Assembly (NCBI GenBank): GCA_902792535.1
Contig: CADAZU010000007.1
Location: 69,968 to 106,752, forward strand
From: an uncultured Bacteroidales bacterium
GTDB lineage: Bacteria > Bacteroidota > Bacteroidia > Bacteroidales > Paludibacteraceae
Direction: 5' to 3'
Length of the DNA stretch: 36,785 bases
The position numbers were made by a program, and so were the translations under genes. Shown in pieces: positions 14,918 to 21,858 of this stretch; position 1 is the stretch's first letter; each line of letters begins with the position of its first letter. The notes beneath the pieces are model-generated. The model ran no database searches, was not told the DNA's origin, and saw only the letters and a program-made list of their open reading frames with translations.

Positions 14918-15799
14918 TTATGCGAGTGCGTTCAGCATATTGCCATAAATATCGTTCAGGCTGGCTACTTGCTTCTGCAATTGCTTTGCTCCGGCAGCAA
15001 ATGCAGCCTGAGCTTCCGCAGACTCCTTCGCTGCTGCTGCAGCTGCCTTCTGAGCCTCGGTCTGCGCATTAACGGACTGAAGTTGCAGCTCATATACGGT
15101 ATTCAATGCCGCAATGCTCTTGCCTACTTGCTCTACGCCTGCCTTGTAAGCCTTGGTCTCTTCGGCTATATTCTGCATATCGCCGCTCACACGGGCATAA
15201 GACTGAGCCAAAGAAGCCGTTGCCGTTGCGTACGACTCGGTTGCCACCTCTGCGGCTGCCAGTTTCTCGCCTAATTTGACACCGGTCTGAGCTACTTTGC
15301 CCAACTCGGCAAACTGAGTAGCCGTCTTTGCCAAATCAGCAATACCGTCCTTCAATGCTTTCAGATCCTCATCCTTTAATGTCGGAACTTTTGCACTGGT
15401 GGGAGCAGGTTCCGATGCGGGACGGGGAGTTGTCATCGTCCCGATTGTTTGCGGACCGTCAGCGGTTCCGGCGCCTAACAATGTAGGACGAGGTTGATGT
15501 GATTTTTCTTCTAATAATTCCGGCTTGGTTCCGTATTCCAGCAACTGCGGGAAAACGTTCTCCCAGTGGAACTCGGGATGCGGATGCTCCAATGTACCGA
15601 TCAGGAACAGGAATGCCTCGGTAAACATACCGATCATCAGCACCTGACTTGCACCCGGCCAGTGCAGAATTTTAAACAACGCACCGATAATAACCACGGA
15701 TGCACCCGCGGAATATACGATGTTTACTACGTTTTTTCCCTGATAAGACTCATACCAATGGAAAAATCTTGCGCCCAAACCTTGCTTTTCTGTAGCCAT
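14918..15799 (-). CDS. gldL: Type IX secretion motor protein GldL/PorL
   Basis: A 293-residue inner-membrane protein. Two transmembrane helices lie near 22-41 and 47-67 ('NIVYSAGASVVIIGALFKIL', 'VLMIGMFTEAFLFLIGTLE'). The glutamate inside the second helix is the residue class known to matter for proton-driven rotation with GldM. A long cytoplasmic tail follows, Ala/Glu/Lys-rich and probably coiled coil ('LAKTATQFAELGKVAQTGVK'). It sits between gldK (39 nt) and gldM (57 nt). Confidence 0.95.
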   Translation of the reverse strand: MATEKQGLGARFFHWYESYQGKNVVNIVYSAGASVVIIGALFKILHWPGASQVLMIGMFTEAFLFLIGTLEHPHPEFHWENVFPQLLEYGTKPELLEEKSHQPRPTLLGAGTADGPQTIGTMTTPRPASEPAPTSAKVPTLKDEDLKALKDGIADLAKTATQFAELGKVAQTGVKLGEKLAAAEVATESYATATASLAQSYARVSGDMQNIAEETKAYKAGVEQVGKSIAALNTVYELQLQSVNAQTEAQKAAAAAAKESAEAQAAFAAGAKQLQKQVASLNDIYGNMLNALA

Positions 15800-15838
15800 A
15801 ATTTATATGATTTTAAATATTTTCTTATTATTTATTCA

Positions 15839-17188
15839 TTATTCACCTATGTACGCGCGAACGCAACGGAAGCCGATATACGGACGGCTCTCGTATTGGT
15901 ACTCATACGTACGCACGCCGCATTGCATGAAATAACTGATATCTTTCCAGCTACCGCCCTTTACCACTTTCCGTTTCAGGATATCCGGATCTGCCTTACG
16001 AGCCATATAGCTGAAATCCGGATTCAAGTCGTGGATATGCGTGTTGGCTGCACTCTGGTATGCGGAATTAGTCCACTCCGACACATTGCCGGCCATGTCA
16101 TACAGACCGAAATCATTCGGACGGAACTGGGCTACCTTCATCGTCGCTGTACCCGTATCATCATTGTATGCACCGCGATAAGGCTTGAAGTTTGCGAAGA
16201 AACAGCCCTTGCCGTCACGAGCGTAGTTGCTACCCCACGGATACATCGCCATCTTACGACCGCCGCGAGCAGCATACTCCCATTGAGACTCCGTCGGCAA
16301 ACGATACTCGTTCACCTCCGTGTTCGAATGCATGTTGAAGTATTTGGTACGCCAGTTGCAGAACGCATGAGCCTGCTCCCATGTCACACCTACTACCGGA
16401 TACTCTGCATAACCCGGATGCTTGAAATACATGTGCAGCAACGGATCGTTGTACGAGAATTGGAAATCACGGGCCCATACCAATGTATCAGGATAGATAC
16501 ATATGATCTTCTCCGTCAGCAGATCTTTCGGCTCACGAAGCGGACGAATAATGGTCGAGTCCTTGATCTCGTTGTTCTCGTTTACCCAGAATGTATCTAC
16601 ACGCGCCGTTGCTCCGGGAGGATAAGTACTCGTTGCCACATCGAATTTGTTACGTTGCGGCAGCGCCTCGTCCATATTGACCCAGTTGTAACGATAGTGC
16701 AGATTGTTGGTATTGAAACGACCGTCGGAATAGAACATGGATGACAATGCATCTACCACATCCTCTTCCTTGCTCCGCCAAGGCACTCTCTTGCTCCAGT
16801 TGATACGGAAATTATCCTCGTCGAAATCTTCATCTTTCGGCTGGATAGCATAGTCCGTCATGCCGGCTGCTACCAAGTTCGTCAGAGCAATCGAGTCGCG
16901 AACCCAGTTCACAAACTGATGGTACTCATTATTGGTAATCTCAGTCTCGTCCATCCAGAACGCATCTACCGTCACCATCACAATGTTATCCGGCTGCTCG
17001 AATACAGCGGACTGAGTGTTGGCGCCCATCATAAAAGAACCCTTCTTAATGAACAGCATGCCATAAGGATTTGCTTCCTTAAAATTGCTTGATTTGTACG
17101 CACCTACGAGCTCTCCCGCAGGCTTGTTACAACCTGCCATTACCATCGCTGCCAATGCGACCAATGGCCAAAATTTTGTTGCTTTCAT
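15839..17188 (-). CDS. gldK: Type IX secretion lipoprotein GldK/PorK
   Basis: A 449-residue lipoprotein: the signal sequence ends in a lipobox with Cys20 (VMAGC). The mature part carries an SUMF1/formylglycine-generating-enzyme-like fold ('GMLFIKKGSFMMGANTQS', 'VDAFWMDETEITNNEYHQF', 'YPVVGVTWEQAHAFCNWR', 'EYRLPTESQWEYAARGG', 'GLYDMAGNVSEW', 'VVKGGSWKD'), as in all GldK/PorK proteins, which use the fold structurally. It forms the outer-membrane-attached ring with GldN. It starts 2 nt after the porP stop. Confidence 0.96.
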   Translation of the reverse strand: MKATKFWPLVALAAMVMAGCNKPAGELVGAYKSSNFKEANPYGMLFIKKGSFMMGANTQSAVFEQPDNIVMVTVDAFWMDETEITNNEYHQFVNWVRDSIALTNLVAAGMTDYAIQPKDEDFDEDNFRINWSKRVPWRSKEEDVVDALSSMFYSDGRFNTNNLHYRYNWVNMDEALPQRNKFDVATSTYPPGATARVDTFWVNENNEIKDSTIIRPLREPKDLLTEKIICIYPDTLVWARDFQFSYNDPLLHMYFKHPGYAEYPVVGVTWEQAHAFCNWRTKYFNMHSNTEVNEYRLPTESQWEYAARGGRKMAMYPWGSNYARDGKGCFFANFKPYRGAYNDDTGTATMKVAQFRPNDFGLYDMAGNVSEWTNSAYQSAANTHIHDLNPDFSYMARKADPDILKRKVVKGGSWKDISYFMQCGVRTYEYQYESRPYIGFRCVRAYIGE

Positions 17189-17190
17189 AC

Positions 17191-18156
17191 TTACAAGTAT
17201 CGAATTGATTTATATTTATTCGTTCTCTTCGGCTTCAGGATATCAAATCCGTACGCCAGATATATTTCGTGACTTCCGTAACTCTCCAATAGTAACTTGT
17301 TGGTCGGCAGCTCGCAACTGTAACCCAACTGCAACCCGGAGATAATGTCTATTCCTAATAATATATTTACGCTTCCTGCGATGCGGTAACCCAATCCCCA
17401 GCGATACCGGTCTTTGTAATCGCACATCAGCGTCAGGTTCACGTCCCAGCTCCGGAAATCGCTCATCACCATCGCACTCGGCGTCAGCACCCATTCACGG
17501 TAGTTCTTCAGTCTGAAATGGTAACCGCCCGTTACGTACATCGTACCGAACAATGTCACCTTTTGTTCCACGCCCGTTGTACCGTCGCTCCAGTCTATCT
17601 GGGGACGAGTCACATGGCTGTAACTTGCGCCTACCCACCATACCGGAGTGCAATAATACAATCCTACCCCCATGTCAAATTTCATTCCCGACTTGCTCCC
17701 CGCCGGAAGCATCGGATCGTTGGTATCGTGGTAATCATCGCCCATCTTGCTCAAATTGACCGAATCGCCTTTGAATCCCACGTTCACAAATCCCAAATCG
17801 ACTCCTGCACTCAGATACCCTTTGCCTAATTTCTGGCGGTATGCATACTGGGCATAGAGGGATTGTGTGGTAAATAGTCCGTATCGGTCGTTCAAAAACC
17901 GGATGCCTGCGCCATGACTGGTTTTGCCGATCACAAAGGGTGAACTGAAGCTGAACCATGTACTCATCGGCGCATTCGCTATGTCAACATATTGCATGCG
18001 GTGCATTCCCGCCACCTTCATCAGGTCGCCCTCACCTACCGCTGCAGGGTTATAGGCTGTCTGGAGGTACATGTATTGCCCCATCTGAGGGTCAAACTGC
18101 GCGCTCGCAGTTACAACCAACATCAGCCCAAATAGAATTGCAATACATCGTTTCAC
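17191..18156 (-). CDS. porP: Type IX secretion outer-membrane protein PorP/SprF family
   Basis: A 321-residue protein with a signal peptide (about 1-19, ending ASAQ) followed by 'FDPQMGQYMYLQTAYNPAAVGEGD', the standard opening of PorP/SprF proteins. Alternating beta-strand character continues to the end and fits an outer-membrane barrel. In Porphyromonas PorP is encoded with PorK-N and is needed for T9SS function; the same arrangement is seen here. It follows the DUF2795 gene by 4 nt. Confidence 0.94.
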   Translation of the reverse strand: MKRCIAILFGLMLVVTASAQFDPQMGQYMYLQTAYNPAAVGEGDLMKVAGMHRMQYVDIANAPMSTWFSFSSPFVIGKTSHGAGIRFLNDRYGLFTTQSLYAQYAYRQKLGKGYLSAGVDLGFVNVGFKGDSVNLSKMGDDYHDTNDPMLPAGSKSGMKFDMGVGLYYCTPVWWVGASYSHVTRPQIDWSDGTTGVEQKVTLFGTMYVTGGYHFRLKNYREWVLTPSAMVMSDFRSWDVNLTLMCDYKDRYRWGLGYRIAGSVNILLGIDIISGLQLGYSCELPTNKLLLESYGSHEIYLAYGFDILKPKRTNKYKSIRYL

Positions 18157-18160
18157 CTAA

Positions 18161-18388
18161 TTAGTACTCCTCTTCGTTGTACATGTAGTCATCATCATTC
18201 GTCGGAAAATCCGGCCAAATGTCCAATATGCTCTCATATTGTTCTTCGTCGTCATCCTCCAGTTCCTGCAGGTTTTCTATTACCTCAGCCGGGGCGCCCA
18301 CACGGTTTGCATAGTCGAGCAACTCATCCTTGGTTGCGGGCCAAGGAGCGTCATCCAATCTTGCGGCTAATTCGAGTGTCCAATACAT
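18161..18388 (-). CDS. Small acidic DUF2795-family protein
   Basis: A 75-residue cytoplasmic protein: 'MYWTLELAARLDDAPWPATK', then a helix-rich segment ('DELLDYANRVGAPAEVIENLQ') and a strongly acidic tail (DDDEEQYESILDIWPD, ending in acidic/aromatic residues). This is the compact DUF2795-type protein found in many Bacteroidetes; its function is unknown. It is the first gene of the long T9SS run, with its own promoter and a hairpin in the leader. Confidence 0.85.
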   Translation of the reverse strand: MYWTLELAARLDDAPWPATKDELLDYANRVGAPAEVIENLQELEDDDEEQYESILDIWPDFPTNDDDYMYNEEEY

Positions 18389-18412
18389 ATATTTATACTC
18401 TTTTTGTTCCTA

Positions 18413-18432
18413 CAAAACCCGCTTTATGCGGG
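18413..18432 (-). terminator. Terminator-like hairpin in the leader of the T9SS run
   Basis: Minus strand CCCGC-ATAAA-GCGGG followed by TTTTGT. It lies about 20 nt after the predicted transcription start and 25 nt before the DUF2795 ATG. It could end read-through from the adenosyltransferase gene, attenuate the run, or protect the mRNA 5' end. Confidence 0.55.
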
Positions 18433-18453
18433 CATATTTTTTCAAAAAACGTG

Positions 18454-18485
18454 CAAAAGTACTAAAAATCTATGATACACGCAAA
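18454..18485 (-). promoter_or_regulatory. Promoter of the T9SS / envelope / repair run
   Basis: Minus strand: TTTG (18485-18482), 20 nt, TACTTTTG (18461-18454). No equally good promoter was found between here and the terminator at 4471-4500, so it may drive about 14 kb of genes. Rest of 18389-18559: AT-rich, nothing else recognised. Confidence 0.78.
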
Positions 18486-18559
18486 TATTTTGGACAAATA
18501 TTTACAATTTTCGGCATTTTTTACACATTTTGACATCATTCCGTCAATTTTTCTACATT

Positions 18560-19084
18560 TTACTCCCTTTTCCAACCCATTTCAGCCTCGTCGAGAAGGA
18601 AGGCAACATAGCGAGCCAGCACGAAAAGGAAATCACTTAACCGGTTTATAAACTTTAGATACATTTCGCTGGCATGAGATTCGATCATTCTGCGCTCCGC
18701 GCGACGACAAATAGTACGCCCCACATGGCATCGGCATACCGCTTCGCTTCCGGACGGCAACAGAAAACAATTCTGCTTCGGCACTACACCTTGCATCGTA
18801 TCAATCCATTCTTCCAATTGACGCACATCTTCATCCGAAATCCACTCTCCCGGAGCTTCACTCAATCCTGCTCCTAAATTGAACAGCTTGTTCTGTATCC
18901 ATAGAATCTGCGCATGGATGTCTTCTCTATGCTCCGCAGGCAAAGAAACATCCAGCAATCCCAACCAACTGTTCAATTCGTCCACAGTCCCGTACGCCTC
19001 TATACGCGCATCGGTTTTGGCTACCCGCTCGCCGCTTGCCAAGGCGGTTGTACCTTTGTCTCCTGTTTTTGTATAAATTGCCAT
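18560..19084 (-). CDS. Cob(I)alamin adenosyltransferase, PduO type
   Basis: A 174-residue enzyme that makes adenosylcobalamin from cob(I)alamin and ATP. 'MAIYTKTGDKGTTALASGERV' is the family's N-terminal ATP-binding signature. 'RIEAYGTVDELNSWLG', 'RTICRRAERRM' and 'FINRLSDFLFVLARY' are the other conserved blocks. Length is typical. It follows an O-methyltransferase by 12 nt. Adenosylcobalamin would serve enzymes such as methylmalonyl-CoA mutase in succinate/propionate metabolism, which fits the fumarate reductase operon nearby, though the link is inferred. Confidence 0.95.
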   Translation of the reverse strand: MAIYTKTGDKGTTALASGERVAKTDARIEAYGTVDELNSWLGLLDVSLPAEHREDIHAQILWIQNKLFNLGAGLSEAPGEWISDEDVRQLEEWIDTMQGVVPKQNCFLLPSGSEAVCRCHVGRTICRRAERRMIESHASEMYLKFINRLSDFLFVLARYVAFLLDEAEMGWKRE

Positions 19085-19096
19085 CTCGTATATAAG

Positions 19097-19909
19097 TTAA
19101 ATTCGTATTCTGTAATGCCGTTTCAAAAAGCACGGATTGACAAACAAAATACCTGCGTGATACAGATCCATGCTGGTCGTCACGCGCGCATCTGCCTTCA
19201 GTTCATTCCACGCGCGCTCCATTTCTTCGGAATAATGTATATCGTCCAGCACCAGCATACCGTTCTCCGAAATCCTCGGCAGTAAGAACTCCGCATAGCG
19301 CATGGTCGCATCATACGTATGATTCGCGTCCACATATGCCAGATCGACTTTCTCGCGCGCGTATAAATATAAGGTGTCGTCTATATTCCCTTGCTGCCAT
19401 GCGATATTTTCCACTTTCAGCGTCCGCCATATACCTTGCGCCACGCGCAAAACCGCCTCGCTGCCTTCGTATGTAGTAACCCTGTTCTTGCTGCTTGCGC
19501 TGGCTAAATAAGCCGTTGTAATGCCTAATGAAGTACCCAATTCCAATATCTCTAAAGGCCTCTCCTCATGCTGTCCCATGTAGTTTACCAGCCGGAATAA
19601 CAACTGCCCAACCTCCGGACGCTCCAGATGATGAGCCGCTATATCGCATACCCTGCGAACCACATGTGTGCCTTCCGGTGAACCCGCGGATCCGAAATCC
19701 ACCACGTCCAAACTGTCCTCGCATTGCAGCAACCGCGCGCGCTGGCGCTCAATCTCGCTGAAACAATAAAACGCATTCCTGTCACGCATGATAAAGCGCA
19801 CGAGATGAAACAGATAAGGAGAATGAATCGCCTCTCCCGTCGTATTCCATGCCGTCATTTGGTGACGAAGAAACGCCAAAGCCCTATGGATTGCTGTATT
19901 TTTTGACAT
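19097..19909 (-). CDS. Class I SAM-dependent O-methyltransferase-like protein
   Basis: A 270-residue soluble protein. Motif I for AdoMet is 'LEILELGTSLGITTAYLASA'. The acidic motif II region is 'VTTYEGSEAVLRVAQ', and 'VDLAYVDANHTYDATMRYAE' followed by 'GMLVLDDIHYSEEMERAW' gives the metal/AdoMet-site region seen in catechol-type O-methyltransferases. The N-terminal 110 residues ('HSPYLFHLVRFIMRD') are specific to a Bacteroidetes subgroup. The substrate is unknown. The start ATG lies only 8 nt after the -7 box, so the transcript would be nearly leaderless. Confidence 0.82.
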   Translation of the reverse strand: MSKNTAIHRALAFLRHQMTAWNTTGEAIHSPYLFHLVRFIMRDRNAFYCFSEIERQRARLLQCEDSLDVVDFGSAGSPEGTHVVRRVCDIAAHHLERPEVGQLLFRLVNYMGQHEERPLEILELGTSLGITTAYLASASSKNRVTTYEGSEAVLRVAQGIWRTLKVENIAWQQGNIDDTLYLYAREKVDLAYVDANHTYDATMRYAEFLLPRISENGMLVLDDIHYSEEMERAWNELKADARVTTSMDLYHAGILFVNPCFLKRHYRIRI

Positions 19910-19917
19910 TTAGCGTG

Positions 19918-19949
19918 CAAAATTACAAAAACTTTTGGAAATATGCAAA
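19918..19949 (-). promoter_or_regulatory. Promoter for the O-methyltransferase gene (divergent pair 1)
   Basis: Minus strand: TTTG (19949-19946), 20 nt, TAATTTTG (19925-19918). It overlaps the opposite promoter at 19934-19965. The ATG at 19909 begins 8 nt after the box. Confidence 0.82.
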
Positions 19950-19965
19950 AAAAATAGTAATTTTG
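19934..19965 (+). promoter_or_regulatory. Promoter for spmAB (divergent pair 1)
   Basis: TTTG (19934-19937), 20 nt, TAATTTTG (19958-19965), then CACC and the ATG at 19970. Only four bases separate the -7 box from the start codon, which predicts a leaderless or nearly leaderless mRNA. Confidence 0.84.
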
Positions 19966-19969
19966 CACC

Positions 19970-21202
19970 ATGATTTTGAATTATATTTGGATTTCGCTCA
20001 TTTTGCTAGCAGTCCTGATGGGGCTGGTGCAAGCATTGGCTTATGGCAACATAGATATTTTCTCTGCCATTCTCAATTCGACCTTTGATAGCGCTAAAAC
20101 GGGTTTTGAACTCTCCCTCGGGCTCACCGGAGTACTCTCGCTCTGGATGGGGATCATGAAAATCGGAGAGCAAGCAGGAGCGGTCAATACACTCGGAAAA
20201 GCCATCAATCCCTTCTTCAGCCGTATCTTCCCCGAGATACCGAAGGGACATCCTGTCTTCGGTTCCATGCTCATGAATATAGCCGCAAACATGCTTGGGC
20301 TTGACAATGCCGCTACTCCGATGGGACTTAAAGCGATGGGCGAATTGCAGGAACTGAACTCCGACAAAACCAAGGCTTCCAACGCCATGATCATGTTTGT
20401 CGTTTTAGGCGCCAGCGGTCTGACGCTCATTCCGACGACCATCATGGCATACCGCGCGCAACTCGGAGCTGCCAATCCTGCCGATGTGTTCCTGCCGATT
20501 CTCATTGCTACGTATGCCGCAACTTTAGTCGGCTTGATCTGCGTCTGTATAGCCCAGAAGATCAAAATGAAAGATCCGGTCGTTTTAGGCACGATCATTG
20601 GGCTTACTGCGCTGGTCGGATTGCTCGTCTGGGGCGCAACACGCCTTTCGCCGCACGCACTCTCTGTCGTCTCGGCTGCCATAGCCGCTATTCTCCTGTT
20701 AGGAGTAATTTGCTGGTTTATCATACAAGCCATGGCGAAGCGAATAAACGTCTATGACGCTTTCATAGATGGCGCCAAAGGCGGATTCCAAACGGCAATA
20801 GGTATCATCCCTTACCTTATCGCGATTCTCGTGGCGGTCGGTATGTTCCGCGCTTCCGGCGCAATGGACCTGCTGGAGCAAGGCATCGCATGGTGTTTTG
20901 CGGCATGCGGCATCAATCCCGATCTCGCAGGAGCGGTTCCTACAGCACTCATGAAACCCCTCTCCGGCAGCGGAGCACGCGGACTCATGCTCGAAGCCAT
21001 GACAACCCACGGAGCGGACAGCCTTGTCGGAAGACTTTGCTGTATCCTCCAAGGCACGACAGACACCACTTTTTACGTCCTGGCAGTCTATTTCGGTTCG
21101 GTAAATATCAAAGATACGCGCCACGCCGTGGCATGCTGCCTGTTAGCCGATTTAGCCGGAGTAATAGCCGCTTTTGCCATCGCGCCGATCTTTTTTGGCT
21201 GA
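19970..21202 (+). CDS. SpmA-SpmB fusion, nucleoside-recognition (Gate) domain membrane protein
   Basis: A 410-residue membrane protein with about eight to ten hydrophobic helices and two Gate-type domains. The first half matches SpmA ('KTGFELSLGLTGVLSLWMGIMKIGEQAG', 'MNIAANMLGLDNAATPMGLKAM'). The second half matches SpmB ('GAKGGFQTAIGIIPYLIAILVAVGMFRASG', 'ALMKPLSGSGARGLM', 'DTTFYVLAVYFGSV'). These 'spore maturation' proteins are found as fusions in non-sporulating Bacteroidetes, where the transported substrate is unknown. It opens the plus-strand unit spmAB-ybeY-pectate lyase. Confidence 0.88.
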   Translation: MILNYIWISLILLAVLMGLVQALAYGNIDIFSAILNSTFDSAKTGFELSLGLTGVLSLWMGIMKIGEQAGAVNTLGKAINPFFSRIFPEIPKGHPVFGSMLMNIAANMLGLDNAATPMGLKAMGELQELNSDKTKASNAMIMFVVLGASGLTLIPTTIMAYRAQLGAANPADVFLPILIATYAATLVGLICVCIAQKIKMKDPVVLGTIIGLTALVGLLVWGATRLSPHALSVVSAAIAAILLLGVICWFIIQAMAKRINVYDAFIDGAKGGFQTAIGIIPYLIAILVAVGMFRASGAMDLLEQGIAWCFAACGINPDLAGAVPTALMKPLSGSGARGLMLEAMTTHGADSLVGRLCCILQGTTDTTFYVLAVYFGSVNIKDTRHAVACCLLADLAGVIAAFAIAPIFFG

Positions 21203-21220
21203 AAAAAGCACCACACCCCA

Positions 21221-21245
21221 GTATTATATACATAGTATATAATAC
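21221..21245. repeat. Perfect AT-rich inverted repeat after spmAB
   Basis: Arms GTATTATATAC (21221-21231) and GTATATAATAC (21235-21245) with a three-base loop: 11 perfect base pairs. No T tract follows. It could be an operator, an mRNA 3'-end hairpin or a weak terminator. Confidence 0.7.
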
Positions 21246-21270
21246 CAATAGAATGAAGGAACTGCAATTA

Positions 21271-21388
21271 GTGCGTGATAAGTGCGTGATAAGTGGGAGA
21301 TAAGTGCGAGATAAGTGCGAGATAATCGGGGTAGGTCAAGGGTAGGTCAAGGGTAAATCAATGGTAGCTAACTGACAGATAACTGATA
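21271..21388. repeat. 11-nt tandem arrays filling the spmAB-ybeY gap
   Basis: Five 11-nt units GTGCGTGATAA, GTGCGTGATAA, GTGGGAGATAA, GTGCGAGATAA, GTGCGAGATAA (21271-21325). An 8-nt piece follows, then five more 11-nt units starting GGTCAAGGGTA, GGTCAAGGGTA, AATCAATGGTA (21334-21388). The array ends three bases before the ybeY ATG at 21392. Confidence 0.88.
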
Positions 21389-21391
21389 GAT

Positions 21392-21805
21392 ATGATTACA
21401 TATACCACAGATAGTATAGAAATGCCTGCGCTGGATGAGCGCAAAGTGAACCGCTGGATCAAAGCGGTGGCAGCCGATTATGGCTTCGCAGTCGGCAAAA
21501 TCAACTATATCTTCTGCTCCGACGAGCGGGAGTTGGCGGTCAACCGTGAGTTTCTCGGACATGACTACTACACCGATGTCATCACCTTCGACTACTCCAC
21601 TCCCTCCACGCTCAACGGAGACATCTTCATCTCGCTGGACACCGTACGCTCCAATGCGGAAATGGTCGGCACTTCCTTTGAGAACGAACTACTCCGAATC
21701 CTCATCCACGGTGTGCTCCACCTCACAGGACAAGGGGACAAAACACCCGAAACAAAAGCACAAATGACCGCCAAAGAGGAAAAAGCTTTGGCTATTTACA
21801 AATAA
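21392..21805 (+). CDS. ybeY: Endoribonuclease YbeY (rRNA maturation factor)
   Basis: A 137-residue metal-dependent RNase of 16S rRNA maturation and ribosome quality control. 'YIFCSDERELAVNREFLGHDYYTDVITFDY' and 'GDIFISLDTVRSNA' are typical blocks. The catalytic His motif reads 'HGVLHLTGQGDKTPE': the first two histidines are present, but an Asp stands where many bacteria have the third His. I believe this is usual in Bacteroidetes, but cannot check it here. It lies after a 120-nt tandem-repeat spacer and 53 nt before the pectate lyase gene. Confidence 0.93.
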   Translation: MITYTTDSIEMPALDERKVNRWIKAVAADYGFAVGKINYIFCSDERELAVNREFLGHDYYTDVITFDYSTPSTLNGDIFISLDTVRSNAEMVGTSFENELLRILIHGVLHLTGQGDKTPETKAQMTAKEEKALAIYK

Positions 21806-21858
21806 AATTAATTAGTTAAAATTAATTAGTACAAATCAAATTAAATAGTACATACACA
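21806..21858. repeat. AT-rich 7/14-nt repeat in the ybeY-pectate lyase gap
   Basis: AAATTAATTAGT occurs twice 14 nt apart (21805-21816, 21819-21830), with further TAGTACA units 14 and 21 nt on. The whole 53-nt gap reads as degenerate 7-nt steps. Confidence 0.55.

Noticed and set aside
15566-16744. Long plus-strand open frame (392 codons) opposite gldK and gldL
   Set aside because: It lies fully antisense to two well-supported T9SS genes and has no recognisable domain or promoter.
21271-21388. CRISPR-like array
   Set aside because: Units are 11 nt with no spacers between them and no cas genes nearby, so it is a simple tandem repeat.
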